Below are positions 38,942 to 47,558 of a DNA stretch of 64,000 nucleotides, piece after piece. The stretch comes from Aeromonas salmonicida subsp. salmonicida. GTDB lineage: Bacteria; Pseudomonadota; Gammaproteobacteria; Enterobacterales; Aeromonadaceae. The notes under the pieces were generated by a model. It searched no databases, had not been told where the DNA came from, and saw only the letters and a program-made list of their open reading frames with translations. A program made the translations under genes and the position numbers. The stretch spans positions 157,011 to 221,010 of the forward strand of contig NZ_LSGW01000049.1 in NCBI RefSeq assembly GCF_001643305.1, in the 5' to 3' direction. Positions within the stretch are counted from its first letter, which is position 1, and each line of letters opens with the position of its first letter.

Positions 38942-39469
38942 TTAGTCGTTGTTGAAAAAGTCTTCACCCACATGCTCGCCTGCCCCGCCGATGGCGCGAT
39001 AGACCATACGGCCTGCGGCCAGTTCACGATGATCCACCAGGGTGACGGAAGGCTGGCCATTCACGGCGTGACGCTTGCCAAGGAAGATGGCCATGGGCAC
39101 ACCCAGATTGGAGATACCGCTGGTGATCCAGAGCCGGTTGAAATCGTAGGATCCACCGATGAACTCCAATTGGGCCAGGCCGGTATCGAGGCCGGTCAGG
39201 TAGAAGTTCATGGCACTCTCGTCAGGGAACAGGTGGACCAACACATAGGCATAGCGCAATTCGTTCACCAACTCCTTTAGGTTGAAAGCACCTGTCTCAC
39301 TACAGGAGAGGGGCAGCTCACCATCATAGTGGTGTACCTTGAGGGTATTGGGGTCCTCTTCATAGGCGGGCTGATAACGCACGAATGCCGAGGTATCAGG
39401 CAGTTCATAACGGACTCTGACCACGCGTAGATCGGCAACCAGAGACTTGATGTCCAGATAGTCATTCAT
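38942..39469 (-). CDS. uncharacterised protein co-transcribed with the BCCT transporter
   Basis: 175 residues, no signal peptide or membrane segment, fairly acidic at the C-terminus (GEHVGEDFFNND). No family recognised. VRYELPDTSAFVRYQP, YDGELPLSCSETG and VDHRELAAGRMVYRAIGG are the most motif-like parts. GGAGCGAGATA precedes the ATG; the BCCT gene begins nine bases after its stop, so both are one operon. A role in osmolyte transport or its control is inferred from position only. Confidence 0.8.
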   Translation of the reverse strand: MNDYLDIKSLVADLRVVRVRYELPDTSAFVRYQPAYEEDPNTLKVHHYDGELPLSCSETGAFNLKELVNELRYAYVLVHLFPDESAMNFYLTGLDTGLAQLEFIGGSYDFNRLWITSGISNLGVPMAIFLGKRHAVNGQPSVTLVDHRELAAGRMVYRAIGGAGEHVGEDFFNND

Positions 39470-39528
39470 TATCTCGCTCCTCGATTATTGGGTTGATATT
39501 CAGAAAATGCCCGATAACCTAACACAAA

Positions 39529-39550
39529 AATCATTAGAGCAGAAATGATT
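39529..39550. promoter_or_regulatory. possible MarR operator
   Basis: AATCATT-N8-AATGATT perfect inverted repeat in the 162-base AT-rich gap between the divergent MarR gene and the transporter operon. Confidence 0.4.
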
Positions 39551-39631
39551 ACAGCAAAAACCATATTGACCTTGTCACGAATTAGGCGGAGAATTTCGCG
39601 CCTCTCAACAGCCCTGCAATGACTCACACCC

Positions 39632-40111
39632 ATGGAAAAACATGATGAAGTGCTGGTTGCCCTGCGCCAGATTATTCGTGCCATCGATATGCACTCCAAG
39701 CGCTTGATCAAGGAAGCCGGGCTGACGTCGCCGCAGCTCTTGCTGCTCAAGGGGATCAACGAGCTGGGACAGATTTCCATGCGTCAGCTGGCCGACCACA
39801 CCAACATGAGTCAGGCCACTGCGACCACCATCATGGACCGTCTCGAGAGCCGCCAGCTGGTACAGCGCATTCGCAGTGAAACCGACAAGCGAAAGGTTCA
39901 CGCGACACTGACTGACGCAGGCCGTGCCCTGCTGGCCCAGGCGCCAACCCCGCTGCAAGAGCGTTTCATCCAGCGCTTTCAGGCACTGGAAGCCTGGGAA
40001 CAGACCCTGCTGCTCTCCTCCCTGCAGCGCATCTCGTCGATGATGAATGCCGACGCGATAGATGCCGCTCCCGTACTGAGCGTTCGGCCGCTCACCGAAG
40101 AACGGGCATGA
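39632..40111 (+). CDS. MarR-family transcriptional regulator
   Basis: 159 residues with the MarR winged helix (LTSPQLLLLKGINELG, ISMRQLADHTNMSQATATTI, wing RIRSETDKRKVHATLTDAG). Divergent from the BCCT operon, like osmolyte regulators of the EctR type; it likely represses the transporter. Followed by a strong terminator. Confidence 0.88.
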   Translation: MEKHDEVLVALRQIIRAIDMHSKRLIKEAGLTSPQLLLLKGINELGQISMRQLADHTNMSQATATTIMDRLESRQLVQRIRSETDKRKVHATLTDAGRALLAQAPTPLQERFIQRFQALEAWEQTLLLSSLQRISSMMNADAIDAAPVLSVRPLTEERA

Positions 40112-40128
40112 AGAGGGAACGGGCATAA

Positions 40129-40154
40129 AAAAAGCTCCCGACGGGAGCTTTTTT
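40129..40154. terminator. terminator between the MarR gene and yjaG
   Basis: AAAAAGCTCCC-GAC-GGGAGCTTTTTT hairpin, works on both strands between convergent genes. Confidence 0.88.
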
Positions 40155-40189
40155 CTATGGAGACGTTTTCTACAGACCCAGTGGCGGTA

Positions 40190-40771
40190 TCAGTCGTCCA
40201 GGCTGATGCCGATGTTGGACACACCGTCCTGGGCTGCAAATACCTTGATTGCCAGGATGCGGTCACTGTCACGCTCGTGGGCCACCCGCTTGAGCAGCTC
40301 AACCTGAAACTCCAGCTCGGCCTCGATGTACTCGTGCTCGTAGAGTTCCTCTTCGGTCAGCTCGCGCTCTTCCAGCATCTCGATGAAACCGGCCACGGTT
40401 CCCACTGAGGCATGGCTGGCATCTTCGGCCTCTTCACCGACCCGGCAGATCACCGAGTTGTAGGCGCTACCGAGTGCCACGCAGGCATCCAGCGCCGGAT
40501 AGGCACCGTAGGATTCAAACTTGCTGGGCTCCGGAATGTAAACTTCAAACGCCTCCAGGATAGCCCCCAGATTGACGCGGGATCCCTTCACTGTCAGGTA
40601 GTTCCACATCTGATCCAGCGCGTGTCGAAAAGCCTTCGCATCACCAAAGCCGGACGCCTGGGCAAACAACGCATAGTTGGGGTACATGCGCTCTGCCAGC
40701 GCCAGGGTGTAGACGGTCTGTTGCCAAGGCTGTAGCTCGGCCAGTCGCTTATAAAACTTGTCACCAAACAC
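40190..40771 (-). CDS. yjaG: YjaG/DUF416 family protein
   Basis: 193 residues: W-x-Q-T-V-Y-T-LALAERMYPNYALF near the start, YPALDACVALGSA in the middle and SNIGISLDD at the end match YjaG. Function unknown. Start is GTG with AAGGA eleven bases ahead. C-terminal half is strongly acidic (EERELTEEELYEHEY). Confidence 0.85.
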   Translation of the reverse strand: MFGDKFYKRLAELQPWQQTVYTLALAERMYPNYALFAQASGFGDAKAFRHALDQMWNYLTVKGSRVNLGAILEAFEVYIPEPSKFESYGAYPALDACVALGSAYNSVICRVGEEAEDASHASVGTVAGFIEMLEERELTEEELYEHEYIEAELEFQVELLKRVAHERDSDRILAIKVFAAQDGVSNIGISLDD

Positions 40772-40933
40772 TGGAGTCGGATCCTTTGCAAAATGTGGGG
40801 CAGATTGTAGCCCACGAGGGGCCGCACGAAAACGAAAAAGCGGCCTGGTCGACTATCTTGCCCGATCAACTCGGGTAAGATGAAGGCAGAGCGGCCTCTT
40901 TCCCACGCCGCAAATCTGATAAGGAACAAGAGT

Positions 40934-41878
40934 ATGAGTCAACGTACCCTTCTTTTGCTCAGCCAGGACAACGCGCACTACGAGCGGCTGCTCAAGGCGG
41001 CTCACCTCCCCCATTTGCGCATTCTGAGAGCCGACAACCAGAGCGATGCCGAGAAACTGATCGGGGAAGCCCATATCCTGATGGCCGAGCCGGCACGTGC
41101 CAAGCCGCTGCTGGCCAAGGCCAACAAGTTGAGCTGGTTTCAGTCCACCTATGCCGGGGTCGATGTGTTGCTGGATGCACGCTGCCGCCGCGATTACCAG
41201 CTCACCAATGTGCGCGGCATCTTCGGCCCGCTGATGAGCGAATATGTCTTCGGCCACCTGCTCAGCCTGATGCGTCAGTTGCCACTCTATCGGGAACAGC
41301 AAAAACAGCGACTGTGGCAGAGTCATCCCTATCAGGGGCTCAAGGGACGCACCTTGTTGATCCTGGGCACTGGCAGCATAGGCCAGCACATAGCCCACAC
41401 CGGCAAACACTTTGGCATGAAGGTGCTCGGCATCAGCCGCAGCGGCCGCGAGCGCGCTGGTTTCGATCAGGTGTATCAGCTACCCGCACTCAACAAGATG
41501 CTGGCCCAGGCCGATGTCATCGTCAGCGTCCTGCCCGCCACCCGCGAGACCCATCATCTGTTCACCGCATCTCGTTTCGAGCATTGCAAGCCGGGCGCCA
41601 TCCTGTTCAACGTCGGTCGCGGCAATGCCATCAACGAAGGCGATCTGCTCACTGCCCTGCGTACCGGCAAGCTGGGCATGGCGGTGCTGGATGTGTTCGA
41701 GCAGGAGCCCCTGCCTGCTGACAGTCCGCTCTGGGGCCAGCCCAACCTCATCATCACGCCGCACAACAGCGCCTACAGCTTCCCCGATGATGTGGCCCAG
41801 ATCTTCGTGCGCAACTACATCCGCTTCATCGACGGCCAGCCGCTGGATGGCAAGATAGACTTCGACAAGGGTTACTGA
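40934..41878 (+). CDS. D-isomer-specific 2-hydroxyacid dehydrogenase (GhrA-like)
   Basis: 314 residues. NAD(P)-binding LGTGSIGQHIAHTGKHFG near residue 145, catalytic Arg in NVGRGNAINEGD, Glu in DVFEQEPLP and His in TPHNSAYS. Likely reduces glyoxylate or hydroxypyruvate; substrate not certain. AAGGAACAAGAGT before the ATG. Divergent from yjaG. Confidence 0.87.
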   Translation: MSQRTLLLLSQDNAHYERLLKAAHLPHLRILRADNQSDAEKLIGEAHILMAEPARAKPLLAKANKLSWFQSTYAGVDVLLDARCRRDYQLTNVRGIFGPLMSEYVFGHLLSLMRQLPLYREQQKQRLWQSHPYQGLKGRTLLILGTGSIGQHIAHTGKHFGMKVLGISRSGRERAGFDQVYQLPALNKMLAQADVIVSVLPATRETHHLFTASRFEHCKPGAILFNVGRGNAINEGDLLTALRTGKLGMAVLDVFEQEPLPADSPLWGQPNLIITPHNSAYSFPDDVAQIFVRNYIRFIDGQPLDGKIDFDKGY

Positions 41879-41897
41879 TACGCCCATGACACCAATG

Positions 41898-41929
41898 AAA
41901 AGGCCCCGCCAATGTGGCGGGGCCTTTTC
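41898..41929. terminator. terminator between the dehydrogenase and mepM genes
   Basis: AAAAGGCCCCGCC-N5-GGCGGGGCCTTTT perfect stem between convergent genes. Confidence 0.9.
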
Positions 41930-41949
41930 TATTTGGCTGGAAACCGGCT

Positions 41950-43287
41950 TCAGCCTGCCTCCATCTCCTTGCGATAGCTCTTCACCTTGGCGAGGAACTG
42001 GCGCTTGGCCTTGCCGGAGAGCGGCTCCGCCATCGGCAACTTGACCTTCATGGCATCGACCGGGCGGTTGTTGATCCGCACCTCATAGTGCAGGTGAGCA
42101 CCGGTGGACCGGCCCGTGTTGCCGGAGAGCGCAATCTTGTCACCCATCTTCACCTTCTGGCCGGTTTTCACCAGCAGCTTGCTCAGGTGCAGATAACGGG
42201 TCATCAGGGTACGACCGTGCCTGATCACCACATAGGTACCTGCCAATGGGTGGCTGGTCGCCTTGAGCACGACACCATCGCCGGTAGCCAATACAGGCGT
42301 GCCCACCGGCAAGGCAAAATCGGTGCCCTCGTGGGGGCGGACCTGGCCGGTGATGGGGTGACGGCGGTTCGGGTTGAAACTGGAACTCACCCGATAGCGG
42401 CTGTGGGTCGGATAGCGGCGGAAGCCGCGCTCCAGACTGTTGCCCTGGCCGTCATAGTAGTTGCCATCTTCCGACAACCAGGCCGAGACGCCCTTGCCCT
42501 GATTGAACACTTCGACGCCCAGCAGTTGGGTATTGCCCGTGCTCTTGCCCTCGACCGTCTCCTGACGAACCAGCACCCTGAATTTATCGCCCTTTTTCAA
42601 ATCCTTGGCGAAATTCAGCCGCCACTGGAACAGGTTGGCAATCTTCTGGATATGGCTGGCCGGGATCCCGGCATTGCGGGCACTGACATAGAAACTGCCG
42701 TTGATGACACCGTCATAACTCTTCTGCTGCCACTCCACCTCTTCATTGAGCATGTTGGCGCTGTAAGTATCGTCAGTGCGCTCCAGGACCAGCGTCTGCT
42801 TGATATTCAGACGAATCTTCATCTGTTGCAGTATGTTGTCCTGATCGATCAGCAACTCTATGGTCTGGCCAGGTTTGAGGCGGGCCAGATTGTTTTTGCT
42901 GTCCGCATCCAGCACCTTGTAGAGGGTGGTGGTAGAGAGTCCCAGATTGTTGAAGATGGTGGTCAGATTTTCGCCGTTGCGAACCCGATAATCCTGCCAC
43001 TGGGGGGTGGAATCGGTCGGGATGTCATCTTCCGGGGTCGCCGCTTCCACCAGCTCATGATCCGGGATGTCGTTAAAGTCCGTATTGTCTTCGTTGGTTG
43101 CTGTGCCATGGGTCGCAATCGGCAACTCAAGACGCAATGGCCGCTCCAGGATGTCACCTGGGGCTGGCAATATGGCTACCGCTGACAGCGTCATGGCCGT
43201 GAGCAGTAACATGGCATAAAAATGCTTGCGGGGAACCGGGGGTTCCCAATTGGCAGCCTGTGCTACCAAGGGACGGAGACGTTTCAT
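41950..43287 (-). CDS. mepM: MepM-like M23 murein DD-endopeptidase
   Basis: 445 residues. One N-terminal membrane anchor (about residues 24-42), a LysM-like OapA segment (YRVRNGENLTTIFNNLGLS), and the C-terminal LytM/M23 zinc peptidase with HEGTDF (first His and Asp) and HLHYEV (His-x-His). It cuts peptidoglycan cross-links for growth. The family gene is commonly next to znu genes, as broadly here, but three lap/TAXI genes lie between. AGGATAGCGG before the ATG. Confidence 0.9.
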   Translation of the reverse strand: MKRLRPLVAQAANWEPPVPRKHFYAMLLLTAMTLSAVAILPAPGDILERPLRLELPIATHGTATNEDNTDFNDIPDHELVEAATPEDDIPTDSTPQWQDYRVRNGENLTTIFNNLGLSTTTLYKVLDADSKNNLARLKPGQTIELLIDQDNILQQMKIRLNIKQTLVLERTDDTYSANMLNEEVEWQQKSYDGVINGSFYVSARNAGIPASHIQKIANLFQWRLNFAKDLKKGDKFRVLVRQETVEGKSTGNTQLLGVEVFNQGKGVSAWLSEDGNYYDGQGNSLERGFRRYPTHSRYRVSSSFNPNRRHPITGQVRPHEGTDFALPVGTPVLATGDGVVLKATSHPLAGTYVVIRHGRTLMTRYLHLSKLLVKTGQKVKMGDKIALSGNTGRSTGAHLHYEVRINNRPVDAMKVKLPMAEPLSGKAKRQFLAKVKSYRKEMEAG

Positions 43288-43547
43288 CCGCTATCCTGTC
43301 ATTAGATTCAATGGGTGTTAGTGGTCGGTCTGATTGTTATAAAACCGTATAAAACTGATTGTTTGACCTAAATACTCACAATAAGTTCATACCAATCTGC
43401 ATGAACCTCACATTTTATGCATAACATTCCCTTATGGGCAGAAATGATCGTCTTTTTTAACTATTTTTTCCTATTTTTAAGAACCGGGTCCGATCGTGTT
43501 TGACCCAAGGTTTCATGATGTTGCGATAACTTTTCCATGGAGTGGAT

Positions 43548-44846
43548 ATGTCGTTAGCAAAACTGTTAAACCGAATCATCCTGATCCTGTTCGTTATCGG
43601 TGCCTCCCTGCTGTTCATGCTGGAAGTCACCACGGTACGTCAATCCATCCTCGACCAGATGTCAGCCAATCTTGAAACGGCCATCACGGCACTCGGGCTG
43701 GTACTGCAAGGTACCCTGCTCAACGATGACAAGGTGCTGGCAGAAACCATCGTCAATGCCATGTTTGACGGCGGTTTTGTCAGCTCGGTCACCCTGCTGG
43801 ATCCTGACGGTCAGCCGCTGTTTCAGAAGGTCTTCCACACAGCGCAGCAGAACGTACCAAGCTGGCTCCCTTCTGTTATCGACATGCCGCCAGTCAAAAT
43901 TGAGCAGGAACTGACCGATGGCTGGCGCATGCTGGGCACCCTCACCCTGGAGGGACATACCGGTTACGCCTACCAGCATCTGTGGAATGCCATCAGCCGT
44001 ACCGGACTGGCCCTGCTCGCCGGCTTGCTGGTATTCACTCTGGTGATCTCCTGGGTGTGCAGCCGCCTGCTGCGCCCCCTCGAGCAGATCAACCAGCAAC
44101 TGGTCAGGATCCGCAAACGCCAGTTCAGCGGCAGCCTGGAATCCCCCTGGCTGCAGGACCTCAAGGAGCTGGTCATCTCGGTCAATCAGCTGGTCTCCGA
44201 GCGCAAGCGTGACCTGCTGCAACAAAGGCTCAAGGTCACCCAGCTTGGCAAACAGCAGACAGTGACAGCTGAACTTCCGCTGCAAGGGCTGATGGACGAA
44301 GAAGAGGGCATGCAGCAACAATATTTCTTCTCCACCCAGGGCAAGATCCGCCTCTACAGCCGTCTTGTCCCGACCATTTCCCCCTCACAGGAGAGCTCGC
44401 CGGACGAAATCCAGCACCTGCTTGAACTCTGGCTCCGCAACCCGGCGGAAGGGCTGCAACTGCCTCTCAGCCTGCTCAATCATGCCGACTGGACACAATT
44501 TGCGCCGCTACTGGCCAAAGCAAGGGGAAAGACCCTCGACTGGCGCTGGGATCTGGCAAGTTTCCCGCCTCTCGGGGAGGAACGGCTCGCTACCTTGCAG
44601 GAGCAGGGCGTCGAGATGGCATTTAGCGCCATTCCCAAGACCAACGACACCTTCAACCAGCTCGACCCCATCAATCCCGTCTTCATCAGCTGCCAGCCGA
44701 CCCAGGATCCCCTCTATTGGAATCTGGTCGCTCAATGCTTGCACAGTTCGGGCTACACCCTGCTGGCTGAAGCCAGCGAGATCCAGGATATAAATACCCT
44801 GCGCGCCTGGGGTATCGATGGCTATGCCAGCAAGGAGGCATCATGA
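43548..44846 (+). CDS. shortened LapD-like membrane receptor without GGDEF
   Basis: 432 residues. TM1 about 10-29; periplasmic LapD/MoxY N-terminal domain about 30-150 (VRQSILDQMSANLETA, GLVLQGTLLNDDKVLAE, then DGWRMLGTLTLEGHTGYAYQ); TM2 about 152-172; HAMP about 170-225 with a coiled coil. After that LapD should have GGDEF and EAL domains, about 400 residues, but only about 200 are present: no GGDEF, and a decayed EAL-like region with no EAL or DDFGTG motif yet a recognisable end (LLAEASEIQDINTLRAWGIDGY). LapD holds LapG when c-di-GMP binds the EAL. Start ATG behind GGAG; ATGA overlap with the TAXI gene. Confidence 0.75.
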   Translation: MSLAKLLNRIILILFVIGASLLFMLEVTTVRQSILDQMSANLETAITALGLVLQGTLLNDDKVLAETIVNAMFDGGFVSSVTLLDPDGQPLFQKVFHTAQQNVPSWLPSVIDMPPVKIEQELTDGWRMLGTLTLEGHTGYAYQHLWNAISRTGLALLAGLLVFTLVISWVCSRLLRPLEQINQQLVRIRKRQFSGSLESPWLQDLKELVISVNQLVSERKRDLLQQRLKVTQLGKQQTVTAELPLQGLMDEEEGMQQQYFFSTQGKIRLYSRLVPTISPSQESSPDEIQHLLELWLRNPAEGLQLPLSLLNHADWTQFAPLLAKARGKTLDWRWDLASFPPLGEERLATLQEQGVEMAFSAIPKTNDTFNQLDPINPVFISCQPTQDPLYWNLVAQCLHSSGYTLLAEASEIQDINTLRAWGIDGYASKEAS

Positions 44847-45784
44847 ACAGAACCTGGTCGTTGCTCGCCCTGCTGTGGCCGCTGCCGCTGCTGGCCAACC
44901 CCGTTACCCTCGCCACCGGCGGTGAGCAGGGGATCTATCATCAGGTCGCCAGGGAGTTCTGCCGACTGGCCAACAAGAGTGACCCCGAGCTGCAATGCAA
45001 GCCGCAGGCCACCTCAGGTTCCATCGAGAATCTTCGCCAATTGCAGGCTGGCCAGACAAGCTACGCTCTGGTGCAATCGGACTGGCTCTATCAGGCCAGC
45101 AAGGGGCTGGGCCCCTATGTCAGCCAGCCGCAACCTGAGCTGAGGGCCCTGTTTGCCACCCATGCAGAACCCTTCACCATAGTGGTGCGGGCCGATGGCG
45201 ATATCACCAGCCTGGAGCAACTCAAGCTGGCTCCCATCGACATGGGGCTGAAGAGTTCGGGTACCCGCCAGACGGCGCTGGCGCTGTTCGACCTGCTGGG
45301 TGCAAAGGAGCAGGATCTCGATCTGAAGAGTGCAGGCAATCTGGTCGATGCACTCTGCAGCAAACAGATAGATGCCTATGGCCTGGTGATGGGCCACCCG
45401 AACCGGATCGTGCTCGATACCGCCAAGCGCTGCGCCATCCGCTTTCTGCCGATTGAGGGAACGCTACGGGAGCAACTGATCAAGGGAGTCAAGTACTACC
45501 AGCGCAGTCAGGTGCCGGCTCGCATCTACCCCGGCAACCTGAAAGCGACCCCCACCTTTGCCATCGCGGCTACCCTGGTGACCAATGCCGCTACGCCAGA
45601 GGCCGATGTCTATCGCCTGACCAGGGCCATGCTGACCCAGCAGACCAACTTCAACGAACAAACCTATGGCTACGCCAACCTGTTTCACAAGGCGCGCAAC
45701 AAGACAGGCCCGGTGCTGAGCATCGAACAGCACCCGGGTGCAGCCAAATATTTCGAGGAGCTGAAAACAGCGGGAAAACTATAA
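44843..45784 (+). CDS. TAXI-family periplasmic solute-binding protein
   Basis: 313 residues; signal peptide 1-18 (LLALLWPLPLLA), then NPVTLATGGEQGIYHQVARE, ATSGSIENLRQLQAGQTSYALVQ and SLEQLKLAPIDMGLKSSGTRQTA, the TAXI family pattern. TAXI proteins normally serve TRAP transporters, yet no TRAP membrane gene is near. It is coupled to the LapD-like gene (ATGA, with CAAGGAGG before), so it may act as a ligand sensor for that receptor; this is inference. Its last six bases overlap the convergent lapG. Confidence 0.85.
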   Translation: MNRTWSLLALLWPLPLLANPVTLATGGEQGIYHQVAREFCRLANKSDPELQCKPQATSGSIENLRQLQAGQTSYALVQSDWLYQASKGLGPYVSQPQPELRALFATHAEPFTIVVRADGDITSLEQLKLAPIDMGLKSSGTRQTALALFDLLGAKEQDLDLKSAGNLVDALCSKQIDAYGLVMGHPNRIVLDTAKRCAIRFLPIEGTLREQLIKGVKYYQRSQVPARIYPGNLKATPTFAIAATLVTNAATPEADVYRLTRAMLTQQTNFNEQTYGYANLFHKARNKTGPVLSIEQHPGAAKYFEELKTAGKL

Positions 45785-46453
45785 CTGACGACGAGGAGAG
45801 CGCAGTTGCTCGCTGGAGAAACGGGTCTTCATCGATGTCCACTGCGCCAACCGGTCAGCACTGCCCGCCAGAGTTCCTTCACGGCGGGATTTCATGATCC
45901 AGATGCTCTTGGCATCGAAGCTGTAAACAGGGATGAGATCGGTCCGCTGGCTACCGGGCAGGATCCGGCTGTTGATGTTGTCGAGCAACATAGGATCAGA
46001 CTTGGGAGTCGGGAAATAAAGCGTCACCATGTGAAACTGGTTGTATTTCACCGCCTTGACATAAGCCAGCCGCAGCTTTTTCTCATCCACCCCCAGCTCC
46101 ATCAGGGTGTAGTACTTGGAGATGCTGTAATCCTCGCAATCCCCACCTCGGGCACCGATGAACTCCAGCGGATTGGCCCAATAATCCTCATCTCCCCACA
46201 GTCTGGGATCCTCGCTGTAGGTCAGGTTGTTGAAGTAGTTGTTCACCAGCTCTATTTTCTGCTGATCCGTGGTGCCAGCCCTCGGTGACAGCAAACGGGA
46301 GAACGCCTCGGCCCGCTGGATCGCCCTGCCACCATAGACCTCCTGCAATTTTGCCCGCAGTTCAGGGCTGGCAATATATTCGGAGAGGCGAGAGGCCTGC
46401 ACGCTGGCGCAGAGCAACGCCAGCGTGCAGGTGGGAATGAGCAGCCATTTCAT
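45779..46453 (-). CDS. lapG: LapG-like periplasmic transglutaminase-type cysteine protease
   Basis: 224 residues, signal peptide about 1-20. Catalytic Cys106 in ARGGDCEDYS, His141 in NQFHMVTLYF and Asp158 in MLLDNI make the BTLCP triad. LapG cuts the N-terminus of large RTX adhesins to release biofilm cells unless sequestered by LapD. The start follows GGAGTGTCTCGT. No adhesin gene is in the window. It faces the LapD-like/TAXI operon tail to tail. Confidence 0.88.
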   Translation of the reverse strand: MKWLLIPTCTLALLCASVQASRLSEYIASPELRAKLQEVYGGRAIQRAEAFSRLLSPRAGTTDQQKIELVNNYFNNLTYSEDPRLWGDEDYWANPLEFIGARGGDCEDYSISKYYTLMELGVDEKKLRLAYVKAVKYNQFHMVTLYFPTPKSDPMLLDNINSRILPGSQRTDLIPVYSFDAKSIWIMKSRREGTLAGSADRLAQWTSMKTRFSSEQLRSPRRQL

Positions 46454-46528
46454 ACGAGACACTCCATGTCAGATGATGAAGGTCAGTATAGTTGGCCACG
46501 GTTGCCCTATCGATCAACCCGCCCTGGC

Positions 46529-47464
46529 TCAGCGGCACTGGGCGAAGGCATCGGCCAGTTGCTGCATGAACTGCGGATAGCCATCCGGCCCGAGCGGCAC
46601 CTGCTCACCCACCTCGTCCAACAGCAGCACCTTGGCACCGGTATTGCGGGCGACCGACTCGATCACTGCCGGCGAGAACTGCGGCTCGGCATAGATGCAA
46701 CTCGCCTGTTTCTCCTGCAGCGCCTTGCGGATATCGACCAGCGTCTTGGCGCCAGGGCGACGCTCCGGGCTCACGGTAAAGTGCCCCTTGGAGCTCATGC
46801 CGTAGTGACGTTCCCAGTAACCATAAGCCTCGTGAAACACAAAATAGCCCTTCTGGCTCACTGCCTTCATCTGCCCGGCAATCAGCTTGTCCTTGGCATC
46901 CACCTTGCCCTTGAAGGTCAGCAGGTTGGCACGATAGCGCTCGGCATTGGCCGGATCCTGGGCGCTCAAGGTTTCGCTCAATGCGCTGGCGATGACCAGT
47001 GCCTGGGTTGGCCCCAGCCAGATATGCGGGTCCACCCCTTCATGATGATGCCCTTCGTGTCCGTCATGGTCTGCGTGATCATGGGCAGCATGGTCGTGCT
47101 CATCGGCATCATGATGATGGCTGTCATGGCTCGGCTGAGTTGCGTAATTGAACAGCGGCATCCCTTCAACCTGGGTAAGAGTCAGCACGTGAGGATGCTT
47201 GGCCAGCGGCTTGGCCATGAAACCTTCCAGCTCTGGACCCACCCACACCACCAGATCGGCGCCGTTGATGCTGCGAATATCGGAGGGGCGCAGGGCAAAA
47301 TCGTGGGGAGAGGCGCCGGTCGGCAACAGTACCTTGGGCTCGCTCACGCCATCGGTGATCGCGGCCGCGATAAAGCCGAGGGGCTTGATGGTGGTCAGCA
47401 CCTCGAGGGCACGGACAGGCAGACTCACCGCCAGCAGGGCAGTGATCAGTGTAAGAATTCGCAT
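46529..47464 (-). CDS. znuA: zinc ABC transporter substrate-binding protein ZnuA
   Basis: 311 residues; signal peptide 1-19; cluster A-1 fold with PTGASPHDFALRPSD (first zinc His), a His/Asp-rich loop about residues 108-145 (SHHHDADEHDHAAHDH and more), then VDPHIWLGP. It captures zinc in the periplasm for ZnuBC. The real start MRILTLI lies below a long open frame that overlaps znuC antisense. Divergent from znuCB across Zur-like sites. Confidence 0.94.
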   Translation of the reverse strand: MRILTLITALLAVSLPVRALEVLTTIKPLGFIAAAITDGVSEPKVLLPTGASPHDFALRPSDIRSINGADLVVWVGPELEGFMAKPLAKHPHVLTLTQVEGMPLFNYATQPSHDSHHHDADEHDHAAHDHADHDGHEGHHHEGVDPHIWLGPTQALVIASALSETLSAQDPANAERYRANLLTFKGKVDAKDKLIAGQMKAVSQKGYFVFHEAYGYWERHYGMSSKGHFTVSPERRPGAKTLVDIRKALQEKQASCIYAEPQFSPAVIESVARNTGAKVLLLDEVGEQVPLGPDGYPQFMQQLADAFAQCR

Positions 47465-47491
47465 AGAGATCTCGTCAGGAAGTGAGTGTGT

Positions 47492-47529
47492 GATAATATA
47501 ACAAACCAATACTGCTGTTATATTATAAC
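47492..47529. promoter_or_regulatory. paired Zur-like operator
   Basis: GTTATATTATAAC (47517-47529) is a near-perfect palindrome of the Zur type, and GATAATATAAC (47492-47502) repeats its core in inverted sense, with TAATATAACA/TGTTATATTA as a perfect long inverted repeat. They lie between the divergent znuA and znuC starts, so zinc-loaded Zur probably represses both. Confidence 0.7.
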
Positions 47530-47558
47530 TCTCACAGGCTGTAAACCCCGGAGCTGTC

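Noticed and set aside
47030..47130. CAT/ATG-rich repeated words
   Set aside because: Codons of the His-rich loop of znuA, not a separate repeat.
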